DNA of 64,000 nucleotides, from positions 434,001-498,000 of the forward strand of contig NZ_JAFCJT010000002.1 in NCBI RefSeq assembly GCF_018130785.1. Direction: 5' to 3'. The notes under the pieces are model-generated. The model ran no database searches. It saw only the letters and a list, made by a program, of their open reading frames with translations, and had not been told where the DNA came from. The first letter of the stretch is position 1, and every line of letters starts with the position of its first letter. Source of the DNA: Bradyrhizobium liaoningense. GTDB lineage: Bacteria; Pseudomonadota; Alphaproteobacteria; Rhizobiales; Xanthobacteraceae. Positions 33,100 to 44,716 of this stretch are shown one piece after another. Both the position numbers and the translations under genes were made by a program.

Positions 33100-35181
33100 T
33101 CAGTGAGCACGCAGCTTGGCAATGGCCAGGAACGTAGATTGACTTATCCCTGATATGCCTGAGCTCGATCCTTGAAAGAGGTCGAGCAAGGGAGATTGGC
33201 CCTGACCGATGCTCTGGCTGTTCTTGACGTCATACATGGCGGAGAACCGGTTCAACAGCTTCTCAACCTTCGCGGGATCGGAAAGATCCTTGATCTTCAT
33301 GAATCTGTCCACGACCTTGGCCTGCTGATCGATCTGCATCGAGGCCATCGAATCAGGCAGATCGAAGGTGGTTCTGAACACCTCCGAAAGGGCCTTGTCG
33401 GCGAGGATGTCATATGCGGACGTGATTTCTCCTGCCTTGCGCTGGAAATAGAGCGCCAGGCGTACGCCGGGATTCGTCTCGCCCTGCTGCTGCTCCAGGC
33501 TTTGCTGGAGATAATTCGCCTGCGTTTCCCGGAATTGATCCCGCTTCTGGGGACCCATCATCGGCAGGCGCGCGACGTTACCCTTGCTGTCGAAATTGAA
33601 CGACGCCACGATTTCGGCAAAGCGAGGATCGCTCTGCGTGTTCGCGAAGCTCTTCGGATCGTTCAGGTCGGAGGCGAAGATCTTCTTGAGAAAATCGGTG
33701 CTGACCTTCCTGGGGTCCAAACCCTTGGCCAGGAGAATCAAATCGACCATCGGCCTGTTTGCGAGAAGATCGGAAACACTGTCGATGCCGGTGATGGCCT
33801 CCTGATAAGCCGTCGCATCCTTCGTGGCCTGTGCCCGAACTGCGGCCTGCTGCTGGGTGGTTGCCGTGCTCGCGCTCTTCACCGCTCCAATGACGTATTC
33901 CCTCGCGATCTGGAGGACCTCAGCCGAGTCCTGCGCCACCAAGGGGGTTGTCAGATTGCCTTTTGCGTCGAAATTGAAGGCGCGTGCGAGCTCCACGTAC
34001 CTGTTGTCCTTGAGGGTATAGACGTAGCTCTTGGGGTCGTTGAGGTCGCTTTCGAGGACTGCCTGGATTGTCGCCTTCGAGACCGTTCCGGGATCGAGGC
34101 CGACGGCGCCTAGCGCAAAATCATACACGCTAGGCGTCGATACGAACGCCTGGACTGAATTGATCTTGATGAGGTCCGTTCTGAATTGCTTGATCGCCAA
34201 AGCTTCGTAGATCGGGCTTGCCGCCGCGTAGACGTCGGCCTTGCTGTCGTCGAACTGTTGTTTCGTGAGCGCGATATTTGCGGCTGTCTGCGCAGGCGTA
34301 CCTGCCGGAAGCGACCCGTCGGACGAAAACTCGAACGCGCCGGCCAGGTCGACAAAGCCGCCGATCGTCGCAATCTGGTCGTTGAGGCTGGAAACGCTGT
34401 TTGTATACGACTCCAGGTGATGCTTTTCGATCAGGATCTGGACGTTCAACTGGGTCACGTTGGCACCCGGTTGCGATAGTTGGGCCGTGTAGTCGGCAAT
34501 CTTCAATTTGGCGGCGCTGACATCTGATTGGGCTTGAGCAAGATTGGCTTTGAGGCCATTCAGCTGAGAAGCGAACGTGGTGTTGACGTAGCTGTTTGGA
34601 TCCGAGGGATCGCTGCGCAGGACCTGGCTTATCGTGTTGGGCGGCCACTTGCTTTCGTCGATCCCGAATGCCGAATAGACATAGTTGCGAAGACGATCGT
34701 TGTTCAGGATCTGGTCTGCATTGCTGATGGTGCCGATCTGGGCGCTGTAGTAATTCGAGTCACTGGCGAGTGCAACGACCTGGCTCTTCTTGGTCGCCGT
34801 GTAGAGACCGATCATCTCGTCGGTCTGGTTGTCCGATTGCGCGACCGGCGTCGCAGTCCCGTTGAAGGAAAATGCCGCGGCAAACTCCCGGTAGCGCTTG
34901 TCGACCAGCTTGTTGACGAAGCTCTTGGAGTCGTTGAGGTCGCTCTCCAGCACCTTCTTCATGAAGGCCTTGGCGTACGCCATGTCCTCCAGGCCATATG
35001 CCTTCATCGCATAATGATAAAGGCGATAATCCTTCATGAAGTCGTCAATGGTCTTCACCTTGCCGATGTTGGCTTTGTAATAGGCGGCCTCCCGCGCCAC
35101 GTCGGGTTGCTGTTCAACCCGCGTCAGGGACTGCGTGAGATGGTGCGCAATGTAATTGTAACTGAAATACGTTGATACCAT
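33100..35181 (-). CDS. DUF1217 repeat protein, flagellum-associated family
   Basis: A 693-residue protein made of about four DUF1217 units, each with a version of ESDLNDPKSFxxxxxDxRY followed by AFxFDxxGN (seen near 34930, 34590, 34040 and 33660 in coordinates). The second unit is diverged and contains a coiled-coil-like insertion (AQAQSDVSAAKLKIADYTAQ). DUF1217 genes of rhizobia are usually found in flagellar gene clusters, but no other flagellar gene is in this window. No signal peptide. The role is inferred from family context. Confidence 0.8.
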   Translation of the reverse strand: MVSTYFSYNYIAHHLTQSLTRVEQQPDVAREAAYYKANIGKVKTIDDFMKDYRLYHYAMKAYGLEDMAYAKAFMKKVLESDLNDSKSFVNKLVDKRYREFAAAFSFNGTATPVAQSDNQTDEMIGLYTATKKSQVVALASDSNYYSAQIGTISNADQILNNDRLRNYVYSAFGIDESKWPPNTISQVLRSDPSDPNSYVNTTFASQLNGLKANLAQAQSDVSAAKLKIADYTAQLSQPGANVTQLNVQILIEKHHLESYTNSVSSLNDQIATIGGFVDLAGAFEFSSDGSLPAGTPAQTAANIALTKQQFDDSKADVYAAASPIYEALAIKQFRTDLIKINSVQAFVSTPSVYDFALGAVGLDPGTVSKATIQAVLESDLNDPKSYVYTLKDNRYVELARAFNFDAKGNLTTPLVAQDSAEVLQIAREYVIGAVKSASTATTQQQAAVRAQATKDATAYQEAITGIDSVSDLLANRPMVDLILLAKGLDPRKVSTDFLKKIFASDLNDPKSFANTQSDPRFAEIVASFNFDSKGNVARLPMMGPQKRDQFRETQANYLQQSLEQQQGETNPGVRLALYFQRKAGEITSAYDILADKALSEVFRTTFDLPDSMASMQIDQQAKVVDRFMKIKDLSDPAKVEKLLNRFSAMYDVKNSQSIGQGQSPLLDLFQGSSSGISGISQSTFLAIAKLRAH

Positions 35182-35446
35182 CGCGCATTCCTCGCGGCTC
35201 TACGGTCCTGGACTTCCGTCAATCATTGCCGGGTCGCGGGGTGGGCGCCGGCCTCATGCCAGCAAGCTGTTTCGCAGCAGCGTTTTCTTAAGGTGATTCC
35301 GCGCTGCAATCTTAGGTTTTAGTTTGCGTCTGAGTGACGCATACCGGGTTTTGTTGCTGTATGTTTCTCAGGTGCTGCTTTCGCGAGGATTGTGTTCCCG
35401 ATATGTTCCGGCCAAAATATCGACCGGAGTGGGTTGGAAGCCGGGC

Positions 35447-36031
35447 ATGAGCCGTAGAAGCAATCGCACCATCAACCTGCCGGCGCCGTATCTGAAGCGG
35501 GTCTGGCTCGACCCGTCGCAAGTTCGCTATCGTGCGGCTTATCCGTTTTGCCTGCCCATCTTCCCGGATGATTTTGAGCTCACCTTCGACGCGGCCATCT
35601 CGATCACGTCGGAGAGAATGGCACCGGGAAGTCGACCATCCTCGATGGTATTGCAGGGCTCGCCGGCTACGACGATGCCGGTGGCGGGAAGGGGTACATG
35701 CCCGTCGACCACTCCGATGCACGGGAGAAGATGGGAGGCCAGCTTTCCAAAGCCTTGCGCGCAAGCTGGCTGCCGAAGATCACCAATGGCTGGTTTTTTC
35801 GCGCCGAGAGTTTTTTCTCGGTGGCGCGATATCTCGACAAGGCCGCACGTGATGCCGGCCAGGCCGGCCCCGATTTCCTTTCGCATTCCCATGGTGAAGG
35901 CTTCCTGCGCTTCTTCGAAGAGCGCTGCCAGCGCCAGGGCATCTTCATTTTCGACGAGCCGGAATCGGCACTTTCGCCGGCGCGTCAGATCGAATTCCTC
36001 AAGCTCTTACGACGCATGGAAGACTCCCGCA
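35447..36031 (+). pseudogene. AAA-family ATPase, frameshifted and truncated
   Basis: MSRRSNRTINLPAPYLKRVW opens a frame that changes to another at about 35604, just before the Walker A loop. In the new frame GENGTGKSTILDGIAGLAGY follows, then FRAESFFSVARYLDKAARDA and the Walker B IFIFDEPESAL. The switch fits one lost base (ATCACGTC where ATCATCGTC would read IIVG). The C-terminal part, which should carry the H-loop histidine after MEDSRI, is replaced by unrelated sequence and a new stop follows. The gene thus has two lesions and is almost certainly inactive. Confidence 0.82.
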
Positions 36032-36166
36032 TCTGGGGTTGCGGGGCGCGCGAGCGCCCGCCGCGGCGCCGCCACGAACAGGTCTCCCCTCGGCCGCAAA
36101 ATGCGCTACCATGATTCCAGCGCGCCTCAAGTCGCGCACGATCAACGGGACGTATGAGGAAACGAG

Positions 36167-36736
36167 ATGAGGGTGACGATTGGACGGCGCACGGCCATGG
36201 GCGCGGTGCTGACTGCCGCGGGCGCGGTGGCTTTGACGGCGGCGTTTGGCCCGGTCTGGGCGCATGGGCCGACCCGGCAGAAGGTGCGCGAATCCATCGA
36301 GATCAACGCAGCCCCCGCCAAGGTATGGGCCGCGATCGGCAATTTCCAGGACATGAGCTGGCTGCCTCCTGTCACCAAGACCGAGGGCGAGAAGGGCAAT
36401 GAGATCGAAGCGACGCGGCGGCTGACCCTGACGGGAGGCGCCACCGTCGATGAGGAACTCTACAAGTTCGACGCTGGCGCGATGACCTATTCCTACAGGA
36501 TCACCAAGGTGGACGTGAAGGTGCTCCCGGTCACCAACTATTCCTCGACGCTGACGGTGACGCCGAGCGCGGACGGCAAGGGCTCGACGCTGGAATGGGC
36601 GGGCGCGTTCTACCGCGGCTTCCCCAACAATGATCCGCCGCCGGAGCTGAGCGACGAGGCCGCCGTGAAGGCGGTGAAGGGGCTTTATCAGGCCGGCCTC
36701 GAGGCGCTGAAGAAGAAGATCGAGAGCGGAAGCTGA
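36167..36736 (+). CDS. Exported SRPBCC-family protein
   Basis: A 189-residue protein with a signal sequence (AMGAVLTAAGAVALTAAFGP) and a START/SRPBCC ligand-binding fold: ESIEINAAPAKVWAAIGNFQ, SWLPPVTKTEGEKGNEIEAT and YSSTLTVTPSADGKGSTLEW. Two bases separate it from the beta-propeller gene, so they form one unit. This pair is commonly seen near PQQ-dependent alcohol dehydrogenase genes in methylotrophic and rhizobial genomes; none is visible here. The ligand is unknown. Confidence 0.83.
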   Translation: MRVTIGRRTAMGAVLTAAGAVALTAAFGPVWAHGPTRQKVRESIEINAAPAKVWAAIGNFQDMSWLPPVTKTEGEKGNEIEATRRLTLTGGATVDEELYKFDAGAMTYSYRITKVDVKVLPVTNYSSTLTVTPSADGKGSTLEWAGAFYRGFPNNDPPPELSDEAAVKAVKGLYQAGLEALKKKIESGS

Positions 36737-36738
36737 CC

Positions 36739-37692
36739 GTGCGGGCGCTGGCCCTGGCGGTGCTCGCCGCCAGCCTTTGCGCTGCCAGCATTGGCAGCGC
36801 GTCCGCCGAAGAGGCATTCGTCACCAACCAGCTCAGTGACGATCTGATGGTCGTGGACCTCGCGACATCGCGCAGTGTCGCGACCATTCCGATCGGCGGC
36901 AAGCCGGCCGGCGTGGCCGTCAGCGCGGATGGGCGCCTTGCCTATGTCACGAGCCCGGACGCCAAGGCGGTGACCGTGGTCGACGCGGCAACGCGGCAGG
37001 TCTCGGGGCGGATCGAGGTCGGCGGCGGGCCGCTCGGCATTGCCGTGACGCCCGATGGCAAGACGGTCTATGTCGCGGACTGGTATGCGGCCGCGGTGCG
37101 GGTGATCGATACGGCCTCGCGCAGCGTCACGGCCAGCATCGCGGTCGGCGCTTCGCCGTCCGGCCTCGCGGTGACGCCTGACGGCAGGCTGCTGCTCTCG
37201 GCGGACCGCGACGACGACAGCGTCTCGGTGGTGGACACCGCGACGCGTGAGCGCAAGGCGACCATCAAGGTTGGCATCCGTCCGTTCGGCGTCACCATCG
37301 ATGCCGACGGCAAGCGCGCCTACACCGCCAATGTCGGCTCCAACGACGTCTCCGTGATCGACATCGCCGAGGGCCGCGAGATCGGCCGCGTGCCGGTCGG
37401 GATGCGTCCCTATGCGGTGGCGCTGACGCCAGGCCGCGGCTTCGTCACCGACCAGTATGGCGGCACCGTCAGCGTGTTCGATCTCGCCACGCTGAAGCCG
37501 ATCAAGCGGATCACTGTCGGCGACTATCCCGAGGGCATCAATGCGACCGCCGACGGCAAGCGCATCATCGTCGCCTGCTGGGAGAGCAACACATTAAGCA
37601 TCATCGATGCTACCGAGCTGAAGGTGATCGGCGAGGTCAAGACCGGCGACGGTCCGCGCGCGTTCGGGGCGTTCTTGCGGAAGATGGAGTAG
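36739..37692 (+). CDS. YVTN-type beta-propeller protein (PQQ-associated family)
   Basis: A 317-residue periplasmic beta-propeller with signal peptide (LALAVLAASLCAASIGSASA) and about seven repeats such as PAGVAVSADGRLAYVTSPDA and PLGIAVTPDGKTVYVADWYA. It resembles the PQQ-dependent catabolism-associated propeller family. The start is GTG, two bases after the SRPBCC stop. The role may be as a partner of a periplasmic PQQ enzyme, but that is inference. A palindromic repeat follows the stop. Confidence 0.88.
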   Translation: MRALALAVLAASLCAASIGSASAEEAFVTNQLSDDLMVVDLATSRSVATIPIGGKPAGVAVSADGRLAYVTSPDAKAVTVVDAATRQVSGRIEVGGGPLGIAVTPDGKTVYVADWYAAAVRVIDTASRSVTASIAVGASPSGLAVTPDGRLLLSADRDDDSVSVVDTATRERKATIKVGIRPFGVTIDADGKRAYTANVGSNDVSVIDIAEGREIGRVPVGMRPYAVALTPGRGFVTDQYGGTVSVFDLATLKPIKRITVGDYPEGINATADGKRIIVACWESNTLSIIDATELKVIGEVKTGDGPRAFGAFLRKME

Positions 37693-37697
37693 GGATG

Positions 37698-37823
37698 CGT
37701 AGGGTGGGCAAAGGCGCAGCGCGCTGTGCCCACCATCTCTCCGCTGCCTCGGTACGCAATGGTGGCACGCTTCCGCCTTCGCTCTTCGAGCTACGGCGGA
37801 CAAGTCGCTTTGCCCACCCTACG
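37698..37823. repeat. Palindromic intergenic repeat, GTAGGGTGGGCAAA type (copy 1)
   Basis: Sixteen-base arms (CGTAGGGTGGGCAAAG and CTTTGCCCACCCTACG) enclose about 95 bases with an inner GTGCCCACCAT / ATGGTGGCAC pair. The same arms recur at 55944-56035. The right arm includes the stop codon of the nucleoside hydrolase gene. The form is that of a non-coding mobile palindromic element. Confidence 0.75.
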
Positions 37824-38745
37824 GCACCTTCGGCGCGGCAAACGACTTCAGCTTCAAGAAGAAGTCCTTCAGGATCGGGTTGCGATCCACATAGGTCACG
37901 TAGCGGATCGGATGCCGCCGGCGATCGACGCTCCACGTGATCTGATCCGTGAGAACCGGGGCCGGGATGATCACGCTCGGCGCCCAATCGGGATTGAGAA
38001 GCCAGCCGACCGGCGCCATGTCCCAGATCTCCTTGGCCCAACCCAGATGGTCGGACGAATAGTCCTTGAAGCGCATGGCGAGGAACGCGCCGATGCTGCC
38101 ATGCGGTTCGACGTAACGCTCGATCTCCGGCACCGTGCTGTGAAGATGCGAGGTAACGCCCTTGCATGGCACGAGCACGAGCGGCACGCCGCTGTCGAAC
38201 AGCACTTGCGCGCCGCCGACGTCCTGCTTGAGGTTGAACTCGATCGTGTGCGGCCATTCCAGCGCATGCCCGCCAAGCCAGACCACCACGGTTCGGTCGA
38301 TGATGTCGGGGGCCCTGAGCAGCGCCGAGGCGATATTGCTGATGGCGCCGATGGCAATGACGTAGAGCGGATTGTCAGGGGAGCCAGCGCGCGCCCGGGC
38401 CACGAGGTCGTTGACGGCGGCTGCCGGCCGCGCCGTTTTGCCGGGGCCGACATAGTCGGTGACGCCACGATGAACCAGGCCTTCCGGCGGGATGTTCAGG
38501 CGTTCCAGCAGACGGAGGATCTCCTGGTAGCTCAGCTCCATGCCGTGGCCGGGATTGTCCGCGCGGGCGTTGAAGAACGGCGCGGCGTAGATCGCCTCGA
38601 CGTCGAACCGGTCCTTCGACAGCAGCATCTGCACCAGCGCGAACTGATCGTCGATCTCGTTGTAGGTGTCGGTGTCGAGCACCACGCGCACCTTGCCGAC
38701 CGGCGGCTCCAGGAGTTTGAGGCGGGCTGCGTCCGAGAGTGTCAT
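37819..38745 (-). CDS. Nucleoside hydrolase
   Basis: Hydrolyses the N-glycosidic bond of nucleosides to base and ribose. The 308-residue protein has the calcium-binding signature VVLDTDTYNEIDDQFALVQ near its start, PLYVIAIGAISNIASAL in the middle and NLKQDVGGAQVLFDSGVPLV, all typical of the inosine/uridine-preferring family. AAGGAG seven bases before the ATG sets the start one codon after an in-frame GTG. The stop codon lies inside a palindromic repeat arm. It is followed upstream by a HAD hydrolase gene 35 bases away. Confidence 0.9.
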   Translation of the reverse strand: MTLSDAARLKLLEPPVGKVRVVLDTDTYNEIDDQFALVQMLLSKDRFDVEAIYAAPFFNARADNPGHGMELSYQEILRLLERLNIPPEGLVHRGVTDYVGPGKTARPAAAVNDLVARARAGSPDNPLYVIAIGAISNIASALLRAPDIIDRTVVVWLGGHALEWPHTIEFNLKQDVGGAQVLFDSGVPLVLVPCKGVTSHLHSTVPEIERYVEPHGSIGAFLAMRFKDYSSDHLGWAKEIWDMAPVGWLLNPDWAPSVIIPAPVLTDQITWSVDRRRHPIRYVTYVDRNPILKDFFLKLKSFAAPKVP

Positions 38746-38780
38746 CACCGTCTCCTTGGGCCGGGCGTGCCGATTGCGGA

Positions 38781-39428
38781 TCAGGCCTTGAGCGAAATCC
38801 GGCAGACCACGTCTGCGATCTCATCCATCTGCGCGAACATGTGATCGGGCGCAAGCGCCTGCAACGCCGCCGGCGCGGCATAGCCCCAACTGACCGCGCC
38901 GCAGGCGATGCCCACGGCCCGCGCGGCCTCGATGTCGCGCAGCTCGTCGCCGATCGCGATGACCTTGCCCGGCTCCACGCCCGCGCGCCTGACAACACGG
39001 CGGAATTTCGCCGGCTTGCCGAACAGCGACGCCGAGCAGTCGAAATGTGCGAACAACGACGCCGCATCGCCAAGCTTCTCGCGCGCATTGGCTTCGCTGT
39101 CCGACGTCACCAGCGCGAGTTGCACGCCATTCCCGGCCAGCGTCCGCAGCATCGCCTCGACGCCGGCGAACAGCGAAATCTCGGCTGCTGCCTCCGCCTT
39201 CAACCGCCGCGCATGCCGCGCGATCGCCGGCAGCTTCCACAGCGGCACTTCGAGCCGGCTGAGGATCTCGCGGCTCGAAGCATGCCGCAGCGCTTCGACG
39301 TCCTCATCCGCGACGCGACGAAAATTGAAGCGATCGGCTACGTCGTTGATGGTGCGCAGGAACCACGGAAAGCTGTCGGCCAGCGTGCCGTCGAGATCGA
39401 AGATGGCGAGGGAGTAGGGTGCGGGCAT
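38781..39428 (-). CDS. HAD hydrolase, phosphoglycolate-phosphatase-like
   Basis: A 215-residue HAD-superfamily phosphatase. The nucleophile motif is IFDLDGTLADSFPWFL, motif II LALVTSDSEAN, and motif IV VIAIGDELRDIEAARAVGI. A helical cap sits between residues 20 and 85, the Gph-like type I layout. It precedes the nucleoside hydrolase in the same direction, so a purine or sugar-phosphate salvage role is possible. The substrate is unknown. Confidence 0.88.
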   Translation of the reverse strand: MPAPYSLAIFDLDGTLADSFPWFLRTINDVADRFNFRRVADEDVEALRHASSREILSRLEVPLWKLPAIARHARRLKAEAAAEISLFAGVEAMLRTLAGNGVQLALVTSDSEANAREKLGDAASLFAHFDCSASLFGKPAKFRRVVRRAGVEPGKVIAIGDELRDIEAARAVGIACGAVSWGYAAPAALQALAPDHMFAQMDEIADVVCRISLKA

Positions 39429-39484
39429 CGGGAAAATGGATGATCAAAAGTCAAGAGCAAACGAACGCTGTCCGGTTCATTCGC

Positions 39485-40048
39485 TCATGATATCCAAACG
39501 CTGTCCTCCGTCCAGCCGAGCTCGGCGAACTCGGTGGCCCGAAGTGGCGCTTCTCCCTCCGCAAAGAATTCGTCGAGTTGAGGCGGGGCGACGCTTGTTT
39601 CAGAGAGCATGGCGTGCGCCTGTCCGCGATGATGGATCTGGTGTTGAAATAGATGCATGAGCAGCCGGTCACGGCGCTCGATCTGGATGCGGGTGTTGCG
39701 GTTGACCCTCACAGCATCGTCGAGAAGCTCGGGCGTCAAGGCATCGCACACGGCGATCAACCGTGTATCGATTGCGACTTGAGCCGGCTTCAATTCTGCG
39801 AGCGATGGGTACGGCACTTCGTTCTTCCAGGCGGCGGGCCCGAGCCATCCACCCTCCAGCGCATCGACGTAGAAGAGGTCAATGACAAAGATGTGGTTCA
39901 AGGTCCTTTGCAGGCTCGGAAAGAAGCCGCATCGCTTGGCTTCGAAATCCGCCTGGCTCAGGGCGGCGCAGGCCGCGAGCAGCCGATGGTTCGCCCAGGC
40001 ATTATTGTAGGCGAAGGCGCGGTAGGTCTGCACGAGGCCTGCGGACAA
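39485..40048 (-). CDS. DinB-family protein
   Basis: A 187-residue four-helix protein of the DinB/DfsB family. The metal-binding histidines are in LNHIFVIDLF and HLFQHQIHHRGQAHAM, in the usual order. These proteins are related to thiol-S-transferases; this group is of unknown substrate and should not be confused with DNA polymerase IV. GGAG lies close to the ATG. It is followed by uvrA on the same strand about 50 bases farther on, but the SOS box of uvrA is not near this gene. Confidence 0.88.
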   Translation of the reverse strand: MSAGLVQTYRAFAYNNAWANHRLLAACAALSQADFEAKRCGFFPSLQRTLNHIFVIDLFYVDALEGGWLGPAAWKNEVPYPSLAELKPAQVAIDTRLIAVCDALTPELLDDAVRVNRNTRIQIERRDRLLMHLFQHQIHHRGQAHAMLSETSVAPPQLDEFFAEGEAPLRATEFAELGWTEDSVWIS

Positions 40049-40097
40049 GCTTGATCTCCCTTGGGACCAATGCGTTGGCGAATTTAGGTTGGTGAGA

Positions 40098-43070
<2,973 letters not shown>

Positions 43071-43168
43071 CCGAGTTGCCCTCAAGGAATCCCAAAGGTG
43101 CGCGATCGCGCCAATAAAAAAGGCGCGCGTCGCCCGGAACCGGGATCGGCGCCGATGGGTATGTGAGC

Positions 43169-43183
43169 GAACGTAGGAAGAAC
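43169..43183 (-). promoter_or_regulatory. LexA-type SOS box of uvrA
   Basis: GAAC-N7-GAAC (GTTC-N7-GTTC on the uvrA strand) matches the direct-repeat LexA site of rhizobia and relatives. It lies about 100 bases upstream of the uvrA start and downstream of the terminator hairpin of the truncated porin gene. Confidence 0.7.
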
Positions 43184-43282
43184 GGGGACGGATTTCCAGT
43201 GGCGTGTGCGAATCGTCAACGGATTGTTGGCGCGCTGGCGGCATCTGGCGGCATCTGGCAGGAGCTGGCAGGTCGGAACATG

Positions 43283-43311
43283 CGAAGGGCCGGCGCGAGG
43301 CCGGCCCTTCG
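43283..43311 (-). terminator. Hairpin after truncated porin gene
   Basis: CGAAGGGCCGGC pairs with GCCGGCCCTTCG around a five-base loop. It is the same type of AAGGCCGGC hairpin found after the two intact porin genes nearby, and marks the old 3' end of this gene. Confidence 0.7.
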
Positions 43312-43649
43312 TTCGCGTTTGGATGCGGACTTGGGGCAATCCGCACAGGGACAGCCGTGCCACCGCCCGCATTGTGACAGCCTTCGCCGACGGCCGGATC
43401 GACCGCGATGCCGAGCGCCCTGGTCACGCCCCGGTAGGCATGGGCCAAGCCGCCACCGCCATTGATGCCGACATAGATGCCGCTCCAGTCGTAGGCGAGG
43501 ACGGGCGCCACTGGCGCCTTGTAGAGCGGGAGATCGGCGGCACTGGCGGGTGCAACCGAGCCGAGTGCGAACAGGCTGACCGCTGCAAGCGCGCAGGTCT
43601 TCAGCGCGTCGGTCTTCAGCGCGCGAGTCTTCAGCGCCGAAGTCTTCAT
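43312..43649 (-). pseudogene. Omp25-like porin, internally deleted
   Basis: The start is intact: [18 protein letters not shown], a signal peptide ending [13 protein letters not shown], and the first barrel strands [16 protein letters not shown] segment ending [12 protein letters not shown] matches LGEGCHNATGGT of the neighbouring porin at 44717-45484, and then similarity stops about 95 residues in, where about 150 residues of barrel should follow. The terminator hairpin is still present right after, so the loss was internal. Frame runs on without a stop into the uvrA leader. The remaining piece cannot form a barrel. Confidence 0.75.
43597..43647 (-). repeat. 15-bp tandem repeat in truncated porin signal peptide
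   Basis: Three full units and one partial 15-base unit (GTCTTCAGCGCGxxx on the plus strand) encode repeats of ALKTx in the positively charged start of the signal peptide. Such repeats can change copy number by slippage. Confidence 0.6.
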
Positions 43650-43739
43650 TTCACGTCCCCAACTCACCGAGCCATTTCGCGTGGACGATTCTCGTCCCAC
43701 GATTCCTTGACGGTTGGGCGAGCCGTCGCGCGAAAACAA

Positions 43740-43764
43740 AAAGGCCGGCATAAGGCCGGCCTTT
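43740..43764 (-). terminator. Terminator after porin gene 43792-44475
   Basis: AAAGGCCGGC and GCCGGCCTTT form a stem with a five-base loop, and the minus-strand transcript continues with T-rich sequence (TTTTTGTTTT), a standard intrinsic terminator about 28 bases after the stop. Confidence 0.8.
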
Positions 43765-43791
43765 CGTAACGCGGTGCGTTGGAAGCGAAGC

Positions 43792-44475
43792 TTAGTACTT
43801 CGCGACCACCGGGCCCCCGAAGTGATAGTTCACGCCGACCTGCACGGTGTGGAAGTTGAGCGTGCCGGACGCCAGCGGAGCGCCGAGGTTCGAGAAGTAG
43901 TCCTCGCTGCCGAGGCTGCGATAGAGGTACTCGCCCTTGACCGACCACTGCGGAGCGAAGAACGCTTCGACGCCCGCACCGACGGTCCAGCCGGAGTGCC
44001 ACTTGGTGTCGGAGACGGTCACGCCGAGCGCGCTGAGGCTGATCTTGTTGTCGATCCAGGCGTAACCACCGGTGCCGTAGAACAGGATCTGGTTGACGGC
44101 GTAGCCGATGCGGCCACGGACGGTGCCCATCGCGTCAGTCTTGAAGCTGGTGGTGAGGGGAATGCCGAGAACCGGAGCAGTCGCCGAAGCGCTGACGTCA
44201 GCCCAGGCGCCATCGGCCTCGAGGCCGAACACGACGTTGCCGGTCTGCCAGTTGTAGCCGGCGGTGCCGCCGACGAAGCCACCCTGAATCTTCGGGTCGC
44301 CGGAAGCACTTTCCCAAGCGCCGCCACCGACGATACCGAGGTAGAAGCCGGTCCAGTTGTAGACCGAGGCCACAGCCACCGGAGCCTTGGTGTAGGGGCG
44401 CGCCGCGAGATCAGCGGCCGAAGCCGGAGCAGCGAGAGCGAACAAACAGGCCGAAGCCAACAAAACCTTCTTCAT
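43792..44475 (-). CDS. Omp25/RopB-like outer-membrane protein
   Basis: A 227-residue small porin-type barrel. The signal peptide ([20 protein letters not shown]) is followed by [15 protein letters not shown] and [17 protein letters not shown], the family's typical start, and the chain ends in the barrel signature [20 protein letters not shown] with an aromatic penultimate strand. It is one of three related genes in tandem on this strand, together with the intact 255-residue copy and a deleted copy. These proteins stabilise the outer membrane in rhizobia and Brucella; specific function unknown. Confidence 0.9.
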   Translation of the reverse strand: MKKVLLASACLFALAAPASAADLAARPYTKAPVAVASVYNWTGFYLGIVGGGAWESASGDPKIQGGFVGGTAGYNWQTGNVVFGLEADGAWADVSASATAPVLGIPLTTSFKTDAMGTVRGRIGYAVNQILFYGTGGYAWIDNKISLSALGVTVSDTKWHSGWTVGAGVEAFFAPQWSVKGEYLYRSLGSEDYFSNLGAPLASGTLNFHTVQVGVNYHFGGPVVAKY

Positions 44476-44665
44476 TTTAAAAACCTAATCCCAGTCCCAG
44501 TTTCTGTTGTCGCCTTCCGCGATCGGGAAGGGCATCGGACGCCGCGGTCCAATTAATGACGTGCTTACACCAGCAAAGCCGCAAGTTGTGTCTCCAAAAA
44601 GCCACAACAGCGACAAAACGTAACGAGAACTGACTTATTAACCCCGTTTCTCACGCAAAAAGCAC

Positions 44666-44690
44666 AAAGGCCGGCGCGAGGCCGGCCTTT
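44666..44690 (-). terminator. Terminator after porin gene 44717-45484
   Basis: AAAGGCCGGC pairs with GCCGGCCTTT around GCGAG, about 26 bases after the stop; the minus-strand sequence after it includes CTTTTTG. It is nearly the same hairpin as those after the other two porin copies. Confidence 0.8.
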
Positions 44691-44716
44691 GATTTCAACG
44701 CGATATCAGATGGATG

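Noticed and set aside
29958-33122. Open frame of over 1000 codons on the minus strand opposite the acyl-CoA synthetase region
   Set aside because: It spans several clear genes on the plus strand and has an Arg/His-rich composition typical of an antisense frame.
43071-43751. N-terminal extension of uvrA by more than 220 codons
   Set aside because: The extension is made of the truncated porin, its terminator and the SOS-box region read in frame; family length and a GAGGG site support the start at 43070.
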